In this document: positions 53,094-62,150 of the stretch, piece by piece
How the letters are laid out: each line of letters opens with the position of its first letter
How positions within the stretch are numbered: position 1 is the stretch's first letter
Source: JAUVUV01 sp964548275
Lineage (GTDB): Bacteria; Gemmatimonadota; Glassbacteria; GWA2-58-10
Length of the DNA: 64,000 bases
Assembly (NCBI GenBank): GCA_964548275.1
Contig: CAZJQI010000014.1
Coordinates: forward strand, 12,364 to 76,363
Direction: 5' to 3'
Notes under the pieces: generated by a model
Databases searched by the model: none
What the model was told of the DNA's origin: nothing
Seen by the model: the letters and a program-made list of their open reading frames with translations, nothing else
Translations under genes and position numbers: made by a program

Positions 53094-53642
53094 ATGAGCG
53101 ATGGATCAGGGGAAAAAGTGCGGTTCTACGATTCACTTAAGGCACGGATCGTTGAGTGTCTGCGTCCGAAACTCGGCGGCAGGCTGGTGAAGCTTGCTGA
53201 ATTCACCTTTCTCCTGCCGGATATTATGATCCTGCTCGGCAGGCTGCTTCTGGACAAGCGGGCACCACGCCGGCTTCGAATCAAGCTCGGGATGATCCTC
53301 GGCTACCTGGCAAGCCCGCTGGACCTGGTTCCGGAATCTGTAGTAGGTCCGTTAGGCCTGGCAGAGGATCTGGTGTTGGTTGCCTTTGCACTGAACCGGG
53401 TATTCGCCGAGGTAGAGACCGGAATACTGGCCGAACACTGGTCAGGCCGGCCCGAACACCTGGAAACGCTTGGCGAACTGGCCGATCTGATCGATGGAAT
53501 TTTCAGTGGAAAAATCGGCGGGAAACTTCAGGACTGGTACGACCAGGAGGTCGAAAGCGAAGAGCGACCGGTGGAACTGGTCAGTGAGGAAGAAGATTCC
53601 GGAGAAGAGAGAGTAGAGCGTCTCCGAGCATCAGGACTATAA
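53094..53642 (+). CDS. YkvA-like DUF1232 protein
   Basis: The 182 residues contain the DUF1232 core (about 45-95) with the signature GYLASPLDLVPES, where most members have YLLSPIDLIPD. Members are small, probably membrane-associated proteins of unknown role. The C-terminal 35 residues are very acidic and overlap, in the opposite direction, the end of the zinc-ribbon gene at 53581. GGAGG lies about ten bases before the ATG. Confidence 0.82.
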   Translation: MSDGSGEKVRFYDSLKARIVECLRPKLGGRLVKLAEFTFLLPDIMILLGRLLLDKRAPRRLRIKLGMILGYLASPLDLVPESVVGPLGLAEDLVLVAFALNRVFAEVETGILAEHWSGRPEHLETLGELADLIDGIFSGKIGGKLQDWYDQEVESEERPVELVSEEEDSGEERVERLRASGL

Positions 53643-53778
53643 AGCCAGCCAGGGCAAGAACTGCCAGCACCTTGAATATCTTGTTGCGGCCTTTCGAGCC
53701 CACAGTCACCGGGTTCTTGCAATACGGGCAGACTTCAGTACCACGTTCAAGCTCCATTGCACACCAAGGGCATTCCAC
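53581..53778 (-). CDS. Small zinc-ribbon membrane protein
   Basis: A 65-residue protein: a zinc ribbon with two CxxC pairs (CPWC at 3-6 and CPYC at 17-20), a basic linker, then one membrane helix (about 35-57). It begins at GTG 53778 with AAAGGA upstream. The pattern matches small zinc-ribbon membrane proteins of unknown function. Its last 62 bases overlap the 3' end of the DUF1232 gene on the other strand. Confidence 0.72.
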   Translation of the reverse strand: MECPWCAMELERGTEVCPYCKNPVTVGSKGRNKIFKVLAVLALAGFIVLMLGDALLSLLRNLLPH

Positions 53779-53868
53779 GGACAGCGTCCTTTTATCTCTT
53801 CTACTTAACGATCCAGCAGTTTCGATATTATTTCAACTCACGGCTGTAACCAAGCCATTTTAATGACT

Positions 53869-54405
53869 CTACTGATCTCTGTTGAGAGTCAAGTCCTCAA
53901 ATACCAGGCTCCCTATGAAATCCTGGAGCCTGATTTCGTTTTCCTTATAATCTAATACGACGTTCCAGGAATTTACTATTTCCGTACCGTCTCCCTTCCT
54001 GTATACGATACTGTCTATTACCACGGGATTACCCAGAGTGTCGGGCTCTTTGAACATTTGACTGGCCCATTCTTCAATGACTGAGAAATCCAGCGTCCAA
54101 GGACTTCCTTCGATTAACAGCCAATACCCTCTGTTCACAAGGATGAAATCCAGGCTGTCGGTGAAATAATCCAGTTCGAACCAGTACCGGTCCGTATCAA
54201 GAATCAGCGAAGTTCTCAAGTTCTCCAGATTGTAGCTGGCTGCTTGAATACCGTTGTCAACGTGGTAGAAAGGTAATGTGCCTCTCCAGGCACCCTCCAG
54301 ATCACTCATGTATATTTCTTCGCGTTCCGGTATAGTAACTTTATCCTCACAACCTGGTAATCCAAGCATGACAAAGAAAAGGATTATCGACAATGTTCTG
54401 ACCAT
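53869..54405 (-). CDS. Lipoprotein of unknown function
   Basis: A signal peptide ends in LPGC (lipobox Cys19), so the mature 160 residues are lipid-anchored. The rest is beta-rich with DLEGAWRGTL near the start, as in lipocalin-like folds. It shares this opening, a following LELDY/FELDY strand and overall size with the lipoprotein gene just upstream, so the two are probably diverged duplicates. No function can be assigned. Confidence 0.75.
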   Translation of the reverse strand: MVRTLSIILFFVMLGLPGCEDKVTIPEREEIYMSDLEGAWRGTLPFYHVDNGIQAASYNLENLRTSLILDTDRYWFELDYFTDSLDFILVNRGYWLLIEGSPWTLDFSVIEEWASQMFKEPDTLGNPVVIDSIVYRKGDGTEIVNSWNVVLDYKENEIRLQDFIGSLVFEDLTLNRDQ

Positions 54406-54519
54406 TTTACATCCCTGACTTTAGCCTGTGTATTTTTCACCTTCCCAGAGACAAAGATAACCAACCGCAGTTGCATTTTCAATATTGGCTCAGGCTTTTC
54501 TACTTGCGGAATATTTTGA

Positions 54520-55068
54520 TCATTCGGCAACCTGTTCCACCAGTTTCATCTCACCGCAGCTCCAATCGCCCCCGATATTATATAGCCTCAGCGTATCGGC
54601 TTTAAATTCAATATCACAGTACCAAAATCGTGTGGTCGGGTTGCCCATTGCCAGCGGTATGGCTACTTTCGGTTCTGATACAGAGTATTCCAGCCGCTCC
54701 CATGAGTTTACCCACGGTGAGAAATAGACTTTACAGGTTTCCTCACAATCCAGTGCCCACTCCCCGTACAGCCTCAAAGTATAAACGAAATCCAAGTCAC
54801 TATAATCCAATTCAAGAGAAAACTCCGCCGGCAATTCAAATTTCAGGCAGCAGCCTAAAATACTGATATCCTTTTCCAATGTGTCGATTTTGGTTTCTGA
54901 CTCATCTTGATATTTAACTTTCAGGCCGGCCAGTATTCCATACCATTCACCCTTAAGGTTTTCTCTGGAAATCTGCGTGAATGAAGACGCGGCAGGGATG
55001 GATTTGTCTTTGCAACCGGTGAGAGCCAGGAGGGTGGGGCAAAGGATTAAAAACAATAACTTGATCAT
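54520..55068 (-). CDS. Lipoprotein of unknown function, paralogue
   Basis: The ATG at 55068 is chosen because it starts a clean signal peptide (MIKLLFLILC onward) ending in LTGC; an in-frame start at 55107 would add 13 charged residues. The mature part is beta-rich, opens with NLKGEWYGIL, and carries several Cys (CC, CxxxC, C near the end) that may form disulfides. It resembles the lipoprotein at 53869 in layout and lies 114 bases upstream of it on the same strand. Confidence 0.75.
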   Translation of the reverse strand: MIKLLFLILCPTLLALTGCKDKSIPAASSFTQISRENLKGEWYGILAGLKVKYQDESETKIDTLEKDISILGCCLKFELPAEFSLELDYSDLDFVYTLRLYGEWALDCEETCKVYFSPWVNSWERLEYSVSEPKVAIPLAMGNPTTRFWYCDIEFKADTLRLYNIGGDWSCGEMKLVEQVAE

Positions 55069-55233
55069 TTTCGATACCTTAAAATACTTTTCTCTGTTTT
55101 TAGGCATTTAGAGATTAGTGTTTCAAATATTATACACTATTTGCCAGCTTTAAGTTTCTTATTTTGACAGAAAAAAGCTTTAACAAGATAAATCTCTTGG
55201 TGGGATTTAAATTTTTGCTTTGCTAAGGGCATG

Positions 55234-56724
55234 CTATTTCAGGAAAAGCACGGCCCGGCCGGCTGTGTCGAGAAGGGAGGCGGGAAGAACGCCCAGATGC
55301 AGCACGCCCCAAACTGAAACGGCAATAGCAAGCGCCAGCGGAAGGGAAAATGGAATGTGCGGAAGTTTTTCCTCGCTTTCGCGCATGAACATCTGCACTA
55401 TCACCCGGAGATAGTAATAAACGCTTACCGCACTGTTCAGCACCCCGATTACCGCCAGGGAGATCAGTCCCCGGTCAACCGCGGCGCTGAAAATATAGAA
55501 CTTGCCCAGGAAACCGCCGGTGGGCGGCAGGCCGGCCAGGGAGAACATGAAAACCGCCATCGCCGCGCCAAGCAGGGGGTAGCGTAAACCGGAACCGCGC
55601 ACCTGCTCCAGGGTTTCCATCGGCCTGCCTGAGGTGTTTAGATAAATCAGCACTCCAAATGCCCCCACGTTCATCAGCGTGTAAACCACCAGGTAGAAAA
55701 GTATCGAAAGCAGGGCCCGGTCATCGGCAGCCACACCAGAGGCCGGATTTATGCTCGCCAGGGCGACGAGCAGGTATCCTGCGTGCGCTATGCTGCTGTA
55801 AGCAAGCATCCTCTTGATATTTCCCTGAAATATGGCAGCCAGGTTGCCCACGGTCATCGTGAGCACCGACAGGGTCCACATCACCGGCAGCCAGTAGTCA
55901 ACCAGCGGCATCAAACCCGTAATCAGCACCCGCACCAGCACCGCGAAAGCCGCAGCCTTGACGGCCACCGCCATGTAGGCGGTTATCGGTGTAGGGGCTC
56001 CCTCGTAAGCATCCGGCACCCACATGTGGAAAGGCACCGCCGCAACCTTGAACAGGAAGCCGACCAGCACCAGCCCCAGCGCGACAAGATGCAACCCTTC
56101 GAGGCTGCTGACACCCACGGTAAGCTCCTCAGCCAGAGCCTCAAGCCGGGTGGTACCGGTTATACCGTAAAGCAGTGCGATACCGTAGATCAGAAATCCC
56201 GAGGCGAATGCGCCGATCAGGAAATACTTCAGCGCCGCCTCGTTGCTCTCCACCCGCTCACGCCTGCAGCCGACCAGGATATACACCGCCAGGCTCATAA
56301 TCTCCAGCCCGATAAAGATCACCAGCAGGTCGGCTGCGGTTACCATCACCATCATGCCGAAGGTGGCAATAACAAGCAGTGCGTAGTACTCACCTGCCAC
56401 GGCCCGAAGGCCACCGGCTTCCCGCACAGAAAGCAGGACACAGAGCGCCGCTCCGCCTAGCAGCATCAGGTTGAAAAAGGTGGCGAACGGATCTATCCGC
56501 AGCAGGCCGCCGAAATTGTCACACACCACACCCCATTGGTACCAGCACATGTAGAAACTGATCGCCAGTCCGACCAGGCTCAGCACCGCCCCTGCCGCCT
56601 CCGGCCCCCGGCCTTTGGTCCGAACACGGTAAAGCACGGCCAGCAGCAAAAGGAACAGCGCCGCTGTGACGAGCACCACCTGCGGCATGATTGCGTTCCA
56701 GTTTATCTGGGGCAAATCACTCAT
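55234..56724 (-). CDS. nuoN: NADH-quinone oxidoreductase subunit N
   Basis: An antiporter-like membrane subunit of respiratory complex I that takes part in proton pumping. The 496 residues form about 14 membrane helices, with the conserved Glu in IFIGLEIMSLAVYIL, the Lys-bearing ALKYFLIGAFASGF, VPFHMWVPDAYEGAPTPITAY and MLAYSSIAHAGYLL. It is the last gene of nuoJKLMN and overlaps nuoM by four bases (ATGA). Confidence 0.96.
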   Translation of the reverse strand: MSDLPQINWNAIMPQVVLVTAALFLLLLAVLYRVRTKGRGPEAAGAVLSLVGLAISFYMCWYQWGVVCDNFGGLLRIDPFATFFNLMLLGGAALCVLLSVREAGGLRAVAGEYYALLVIATFGMMVMVTAADLLVIFIGLEIMSLAVYILVGCRRERVESNEAALKYFLIGAFASGFLIYGIALLYGITGTTRLEALAEELTVGVSSLEGLHLVALGLVLVGFLFKVAAVPFHMWVPDAYEGAPTPITAYMAVAVKAAAFAVLVRVLITGLMPLVDYWLPVMWTLSVLTMTVGNLAAIFQGNIKRMLAYSSIAHAGYLLVALASINPASGVAADDRALLSILFYLVVYTLMNVGAFGVLIYLNTSGRPMETLEQVRGSGLRYPLLGAAMAVFMFSLAGLPPTGGFLGKFYIFSAAVDRGLISLAVIGVLNSAVSVYYYLRVIVQMFMRESEEKLPHIPFSLPLALAIAVSVWGVLHLGVLPASLLDTAGRAVLFLK

Positions 56725-58310
56725 CGATCCCTGACATCCTCCGTGGGAAAAACAAACCTTACCTGTGAATCGAGGGGGTCGCCACCGGGCGTCTCACCTC
56801 TCGAAAGCTCCGCCTTGCGCTGGTACTGCTGGATAAAATGATCAACCGAGGGTTCGATCCGCTCGAGAAAAGCGCCGGGGAAAAGGCCCATCCAGAACAT
56901 CATCACGGTCAAGGGCAGCATCACCAGCACTTCACGCAAATTCAAATCCGGCATTTTCCGGTTCTCCGGGTCAAGCAGAGGGCCGAACATCACCCGCCTG
57001 AACATCCAGAGCATATAGACTGCGGATAGAATCACTCCCGTAGCGGCAAAATAAACAAATGACGAATGGGCGCTGCCGTAGATACCGACCAGCACGAGGA
57101 ATTCGCCCACGAATCCATTCAGCCCGGGAAGGCCGATTGAGCTGAGTGTGGCGACCATGAAGAAAAACGCAAGCAGCGGCACGCGCGAGCTAAGCCCGCC
57201 GAAATGGTCAATCAAACGGGTGTGGCGGCGCTCGTAAAGCAGGCCCACTATCAGGAACAGCGCCCCGGTAGATATCCCGTGGTTGAGCATCTGGTAAACC
57301 CCGCCGCTGACTCCAGTGACGGTTAACGAGTACAGGCCGAGCATCACGAAACCCAGGTGGCTCACGCTCGAGTATGCGACCAGCTTTTTCAGATCCGGCT
57401 GGACCATGGCCACCAGCGCGCCGTAGATTATCCCAACCACCGCTAACGTGAGAAGAAGAGGGGTGAATGCCTGGCTGGCCGCGGGAAACAGCGGCATGGC
57501 AAAGCGGATAAAACCATAGGTGCCCATTTTCAGCATGATCCCGGCAAGGATGACACTGCCTGCTGTGGGGGCCTCTACATGGGCATCCGGCAGCCAGGTG
57601 TGGAAGGGGAATATCGGCACCTTGATCGCGAAAGACAGGGCGAATGAAGCGAAAAGCCAGAACTGCGCGTGGTAGGGAACTACCACCCGGTAGAGATCGA
57701 GAAGGTCTGTGGTGAAATATCCGAGGCTCTGTTTTCCGATCCAGAAAAGGTAGATAAAACCGACCAGCATCAGCAGGCTGCCCAAAACCGTATAGAGAAT
57801 AAACTTGACCGCCGCGTAAATTCGCATCTCGTGGCCCCAGATCCCGATCAGAAGGTACATCGGCAGGAGCATGACTTCCCAGAATATGTAAAACAGAACC
57901 ATGTCCAGCGCGACAAAGGCTCCCACCATGCCGCATTCAAGAAGAAGCAGCAGGATCATGAAGCTTTTCACCTTTTCTTTCACCGCGCTCCAGGTGGAAA
58001 GCACCACAACCGGGGTAATAAACGTGGTCAGCAGCACGAGAAAGAGGCTGATCCCATCAATGCCGAGGTGGTAGGAAATCCCCCAGTTTTCGATCCACGG
58101 CCTGTTTACCACGAACTGCATCTCTGCCCTGCCCGTCTCGAAACCGGCGAGCAGGCTCAGGCTCACCACGAAAGTAACCATTGAAGAAAGCAGAGCGGCC
58201 CAGTGCAGCAGCTTCTTGCCCTCGGAAGGAAGAAAGGCAAGCAGCAGCGCTCCCAGAAGAGGAAGGAAAACTATCCAGCTCAGGATATCCGATTGGCTCA
58301 ACTCTGTCAT
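56721..58310 (-). CDS. nuoM: NADH-quinone oxidoreductase subunit M
   Basis: The second antiporter-like subunit of complex I, here 529 residues. Conserved parts include FYIFWEVMLLPMYLLIGIWG with the key Glu, AVKFILYTVLGS with the Lys, FPFHTWLPDAHVEAPTAGSV and LVAYSSVSHLGFVMLG. ATG 58310 (MTELSQSD) is preferred to an upstream start that would add seven residues. It follows nuoL by 50 bases. Confidence 0.96.
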   Translation of the reverse strand: MTELSQSDILSWIVFLPLLGALLLAFLPSEGKKLLHWAALLSSMVTFVVSLSLLAGFETGRAEMQFVVNRPWIENWGISYHLGIDGISLFLVLLTTFITPVVVLSTWSAVKEKVKSFMILLLLLECGMVGAFVALDMVLFYIFWEVMLLPMYLLIGIWGHEMRIYAAVKFILYTVLGSLLMLVGFIYLFWIGKQSLGYFTTDLLDLYRVVVPYHAQFWLFASFALSFAIKVPIFPFHTWLPDAHVEAPTAGSVILAGIMLKMGTYGFIRFAMPLFPAASQAFTPLLLTLAVVGIIYGALVAMVQPDLKKLVAYSSVSHLGFVMLGLYSLTVTGVSGGVYQMLNHGISTGALFLIVGLLYERRHTRLIDHFGGLSSRVPLLAFFFMVATLSSIGLPGLNGFVGEFLVLVGIYGSAHSSFVYFAATGVILSAVYMLWMFRRVMFGPLLDPENRKMPDLNLREVLVMLPLTVMMFWMGLFPGAFLERIEPSVDHFIQQYQRKAELSRGETPGGDPLDSQVRFVFPTEDVRDR

Positions 58311-58360
58311 CAGCACCAAACCCGCTTTCAAACGAACCTTTTTGATTTAATTACAAAACA

Positions 58361-60316
58361 TTACCAGAGCAAAGCGCCGAGAACCAGCGCTACGCCCAGG
58401 ATAAAAGTAACAGCGTAAGCCTGCACGTACCCGGTTTGCAGTCTGGCAGCCACCCTTCCCAGGCCGCGCACCGAGCGCCCGGTGAGATTGACCAGCCCGT
58501 CTATTACACCGACATCGAAAATCTTCCAGAGAATATAAGTCGAAATAAGCTTTATCGGCTGAACGATTAAAATGTTATAGATCTCATCAACGTAGTATTT
58601 GTTACTCAGCAACTGATAGCTAATCGGCATGCGCTCGGCCAGGTTCCGGGCGGTTTCCGGTTTCCTGATATAAAACCACCACGCTGTGAAAATACCACAC
58701 AGGGCCACCGCCACGGAGAGCACTATCAGCAGGTACTCGACAGAAGGAGAATAGTGGCGGCCCGGTTCGACAGGCAGTGTACCGTTCTCATTGGCCAACA
58801 TCGGCGCCAGCCAGTGGTGGAAATCGTTGCTTCCACCGAGAGCCTCGGGAATCCCGACAATACCACCGACCACCGAGAGCACGGCGAGAATCACGAGCGG
58901 CAATGTCATCACCAGGGGGGATTCGTGGATCTTCGAGCGAACTTTTTCCTCTGCCCGGCAGGTGCCCCAGAAGGTGAGGAAAAGTAGCCTGAACATGTAG
59001 AACCCGGTCAGGCCCGCAGCAGCGAAAGCCACGAACCATAGCAGCCAGTGACCTTGGGAGAAAGCCTGCCAGAGGATTTCATCCTTGGAGAAAAAGCCGG
59101 AAAGCGGCGGGAAACCGGCTATCGTGAGCGTTGCGATGAGGAAAGTCCAGTAGCTCACCGGCAGCTTTTCACGTAATCCGCCCATATTGCGGATGTCCTG
59201 GTCTCCACTCATCGCATGGATCACACAGCCAGCGCCGAGAAAGAGCAGGGCCTTGAAAAAAGCATGGGTCATCAGGTGAAATATCCCGGCACTGAATGCT
59301 CCCACACCCACTGCGAGAAACATGTAGCCGAGCTGGCTGATTGTCGAGTATGCGAGCACTTTCTTGATATCGTTCTGCACCAGGCCGATCGAGGCGGCGT
59401 AAATAGCTGTCAGCACACCCACAATGGCCACAACACCCATGGCGAACGGAGCCAGAAGATAGAGCACGTTGAGCCGCACTATCATGTAGACCCCGGCGGT
59501 GACCATCGTGGCGGCATGGATCAGCGCACTTACCGGGGTGGGACCGGCCATAGCGTCAGGCAGCCACACGTAAAGCGGGATCTGTGCGCTTTTTCCGGTG
59601 GCCCCCATGAAAAGCAACAGCGCAATGGCCGTTGCCAGAATGCTGCCGTGTGTCAGAACGCGTGGGGCCTGTTCGGCAATACCGTAAAAATCCAGCGTGC
59701 CGAGTTGGGTGAAAATGAGGATTATTGCCAGAAGGAAGCCGAAATCCCCGACCCGGTTCACGATAAAAGCTTTCTTGCCTGCTGTGGCCTTTTCCCTGTC
59801 CTCGAACCAGAATCCTATCAGAAGGTAGCTGCAGAGCCCAACGCCCTCCCAGCCGACAAACATCAGCCCGATGTTATCCGCGCTGACCAGCAGGAGCATG
59901 AAAAAGACAAAGAGGTTCAGGTAGCTGAAATAGCGCCAGTTACTTTTATCGTGGGCCATGTAGCCGATAGAGTAGACGTGTATCACGAAACTCACGCCTG
60001 AAACAACCAGTACCATCACCGCGCTCAATCGGTCTAACACAAAGGCGGCATCGGCTGTCAGGCCTCCCACCGAAATCCAGCGGTAGAGAGTGTCGGCAAG
60101 GAAAGCGTCCTCCTGGCCGCCTTGGCCGTATAACGCTTTGAGTTTAACAAAACCGGCCACTCCGATTACAAATGAAACTCCCACCGCGCCGCATGCCAGA
60201 GGGCCGATCAGTCTACGGGGAAGCCTGCTGCCGAAAAGCGCGATAGCTGCAGAACCGGCCAGCGGGGCAAGCACTATCCAGCGCAGCAGTTGGTAATTTT
60301 GAGCTAAAGGCTCCAT
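58361..60316 (-). CDS. nuoL: NADH-quinone oxidoreductase subunit L
   Basis: The largest antiporter-like subunit of complex I (651 residues). The usual 14-helix core has LFVGWEGVGLCSYLLIGFW, KAFIVNRVGDFGF, IPLYVWLPDAMAGPTPVSALIHAATMV and VLAYSTISQLGYMFLAVG. The C-terminal part contains the long lateral helix and a final anchor helix. GGAG lies five bases before ATG 60316; a TTG one codon earlier is less likely. Confidence 0.97.
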   Translation of the reverse strand: MEPLAQNYQLLRWIVLAPLAGSAAIALFGSRLPRRLIGPLACGAVGVSFVIGVAGFVKLKALYGQGGQEDAFLADTLYRWISVGGLTADAAFVLDRLSAVMVLVVSGVSFVIHVYSIGYMAHDKSNWRYFSYLNLFVFFMLLLVSADNIGLMFVGWEGVGLCSYLLIGFWFEDREKATAGKKAFIVNRVGDFGFLLAIILIFTQLGTLDFYGIAEQAPRVLTHGSILATAIALLLFMGATGKSAQIPLYVWLPDAMAGPTPVSALIHAATMVTAGVYMIVRLNVLYLLAPFAMGVVAIVGVLTAIYAASIGLVQNDIKKVLAYSTISQLGYMFLAVGVGAFSAGIFHLMTHAFFKALLFLGAGCVIHAMSGDQDIRNMGGLREKLPVSYWTFLIATLTIAGFPPLSGFFSKDEILWQAFSQGHWLLWFVAFAAAGLTGFYMFRLLFLTFWGTCRAEEKVRSKIHESPLVMTLPLVILAVLSVVGGIVGIPEALGGSNDFHHWLAPMLANENGTLPVEPGRHYSPSVEYLLIVLSVAVALCGIFTAWWFYIRKPETARNLAERMPISYQLLSNKYYVDEIYNILIVQPIKLISTYILWKIFDVGVIDGLVNLTGRSVRGLGRVAARLQTGYVQAYAVTFILGVALVLGALLW

Positions 60317-60335
60317 CAATTCTCCAAAAGCGAGC

Positions 60336-60638
60336 TTACCACTTGAGAATATTCAGATCATCCACGTTGACAGTTTCCCTGTTCCGGAAGACCGTGACAA
60401 TAATCGCCAGGCCCACGGCGACCTCGGCTGCAGCTAGCGCCATCACGAACAGCGCGATCAACTGGGCGTCCATTCTGGCGGAATGGTAGGCAAAGCCCAC
60501 CAGGGCCACATTTGCCGCATTGAGCATCAGTTCCACAGACATGAACATGATTATAACGTTGCGCCGGGTGATAAAACCCGCCACACCGATAATGAACAAA
60601 ATAGCGCTCAAAATGAGCAATTGCTCTAACCCAATCAC
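60336..60638 (-). CDS. nuoK: NADH-quinone oxidoreductase subunit K
   Basis: A three-helix membrane subunit of complex I (100 residues). The two buried Glu are present in FMSVELMLNAANVALV and LAAAEVAVGLAI, the residues needed for proton transfer. The GTG start overlaps the nuoJ stop as GTGA. Confidence 0.97.
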   Translation of the reverse strand: MIGLEQLLILSAILFIIGVAGFITRRNVIIMFMSVELMLNAANVALVGFAYHSARMDAQLIALFVMALAAAEVAVGLAIIVTVFRNRETVNVDDLNILKW

Positions 60639-61141
60639 GAGCTTTCCTTTCCGGCCAGCACCAGTGCGCCGATAATTGCCACCAGCAGAAGGATTGCGAT
60701 CAGTTCCAGGGGATAGATATATTCAGTGAACAGGAGTTCTCCCACAGCCCGGGCCTCGCCGAATCCCGGTTCAAGCTGTCCGGGGATCTCAAACAAAGCT
60801 TTGGCGCCCTTAATCGCCGAATATAATTGCCTGAGAATGATCACGGCGATTATCAGCCCGAGAAACTTGAGCCCCAGGTTGCGTATCTGGCCGATAATCC
60901 CGGTACGCAGGTTGAGCATCATGATCACGAACACGAAAAGCATCATCACTGCCCCGGCATAAACTATCACCTGCACCGCGGCCAGGAAAAAGGCGTTGAG
61001 CAGAACGAAGATTACCGCCAGGCTGCACATGCAGACTACCAGCCAGACCACGCTGATCACAGGATTTTTGCGGGAAACGGCTAAAAGGGCGGAGATTACG
61101 CTGACTGCGGCGAAAAGATAGAATAAAAACTGTTCGGGCAC
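60635..61141 (-). CDS. nuoJ: NADH-quinone oxidoreductase subunit J
   Basis: The five-helix NuoJ subunit of complex I (168 residues), with the conserved third helix VQVIVYAGAVMMLFVFVIMM. The start is GTG 61141. It heads nuoJKLMN; genes nuoA to nuoI, which encode the electron-transfer arm and the quinone site, are not upstream, where instead a divergent glycosyltransferase gene stands. Confidence 0.95.
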   Translation of the reverse strand: MPEQFLFYLFAAVSVISALLAVSRKNPVISVVWLVVCMCSLAVIFVLLNAFFLAAVQVIVYAGAVMMLFVFVIMMLNLRTGIIGQIRNLGLKFLGLIIAVIILRQLYSAIKGAKALFEIPGQLEPGFGEARAVGELLFTEYIYPLELIAILLLVAIIGALVLAGKESS

Positions 61142-61224
61142 CTGACGCTTCCCTCTCCCAGAGGCGGCAAGTTAAAAGCTTGACTTCCGGGCTAAATACA
61201 AAAGGCGGGAAAAACTGTTTTGAA

Positions 61225-61253
61225 ATTTTAATATCTACACAGTAAATTGTCAA
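61225..61253 (-). promoter_or_regulatory. Near-consensus promoter of nuoJKLMN
   Basis: On the minus strand TTGACA (61253-61248) and TAAAAT (61230-61225) are 17 bases apart, a near-perfect sigma-70-type promoter about 80 bases upstream of the nuoJ start. It shows that the partial nuo operon can be transcribed on its own. Confidence 0.65.
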
Positions 61254-61313
61254 ACATAATACTTGCAAAGATTCGTCTTTTAAACCTTCACTCGAACACA
61301 GGTCGAACCGGAT

Positions 61314-62150
61314 GTGCTGAAAATTTCGGCGGTAATGATAACTTTCAATGCCCAGGCCAATCTCCGGCAGGTGCTCTCCGCTCTCAGTTTCGCAAGCGAG
61401 ATAGTGGTAGTGGACAGCGGCAGCACTGACCGAACAGTCGATATCTGCCGGGAGTTCGGCGCCCGGGTATTTACCAGAGGCTGGAGCGGCTACGGTGCCC
61501 AGAAAAATTTCGCCATCGAGCAGGCGAGCCATCCCTGGATCCTGAGTATCGATGCCGATGAAGTGGTTTCGCCTGAACTGGCCAGGGAAATCTCGGTGCT
61601 CGAGGAAAACACTCCGTATGCGGGTTTCAGGATTCCCAGGCTAAATCACTATTTCGGACGCCCGCTTTACCACGGCGGCCAGTACCCGGACCTCCAGTTA
61701 CGACTTTTTAGCACCGGCAGGGGCCGTTACAACTACAGACCGGTCCACGAGTCGGTTGAGCTTGAAGGGTCTGTAGGCCTTCTTTCCGGAGTAATTCTAC
61801 ACTACAGCTACGACACGATCTCAGACTATTTCGAAAAGTTCGAACGATATACGAGCCTCGAGGCCGAAAGGCTCCTTGCCGCAGGGGAGCGGCCAAGCGC
61901 GCTACGGCTTGCGCAGCAGATGTTTCTCAGGCCATGCTGGAAATTCCTCTGGCGCTATTTTTTCAAGCTCGGGTTTCTCGACAGTACTGCGGGGCTGTTA
62001 GCTGCTCTGTTCAACTCTTTCACGATGATTGTCAGTTATGCCAAGTGCTGGGAAAAGGCTGGAGAGAATCCTCCTGGTGCGAAACGACCGGATCGGAGAC
62101 CTGGTGCTCACCACTCCGGCGATAACCGCTCTGGGCAAAAGCCTTCCTGA
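61314..62150 (+). CDS. Glycosyltransferase family 2 (WaaE/KdtX-like)
   Basis: A GT2 enzyme of the kind that adds glucose to the LPS inner core. It has the GT-A start SAVMITFNAQANLRQVLSAL, the DxD-like SIDADEVVSPEL, and the KdtX-type second half (GRPLYHGGQYPDLQLRLF, then HESVELEGSVGLL). The start is GTG 61314. The core fold ends near residue 245; the last 30 residues are basic, Gly/Pro-rich and overlap the start of the next gene. Confidence 0.9.
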   Translation: MLKISAVMITFNAQANLRQVLSALSFASEIVVVDSGSTDRTVDICREFGARVFTRGWSGYGAQKNFAIEQASHPWILSIDADEVVSPELAREISVLEENTPYAGFRIPRLNHYFGRPLYHGGQYPDLQLRLFSTGRGRYNYRPVHESVELEGSVGLLSGVILHYSYDTISDYFEKFERYTSLEAERLLAAGERPSALRLAQQMFLRPCWKFLWRYFFKLGFLDSTAGLLAALFNSFTMIVSYAKCWEKAGENPPGAKRPDRRPGAHHSGDNRSGQKPS

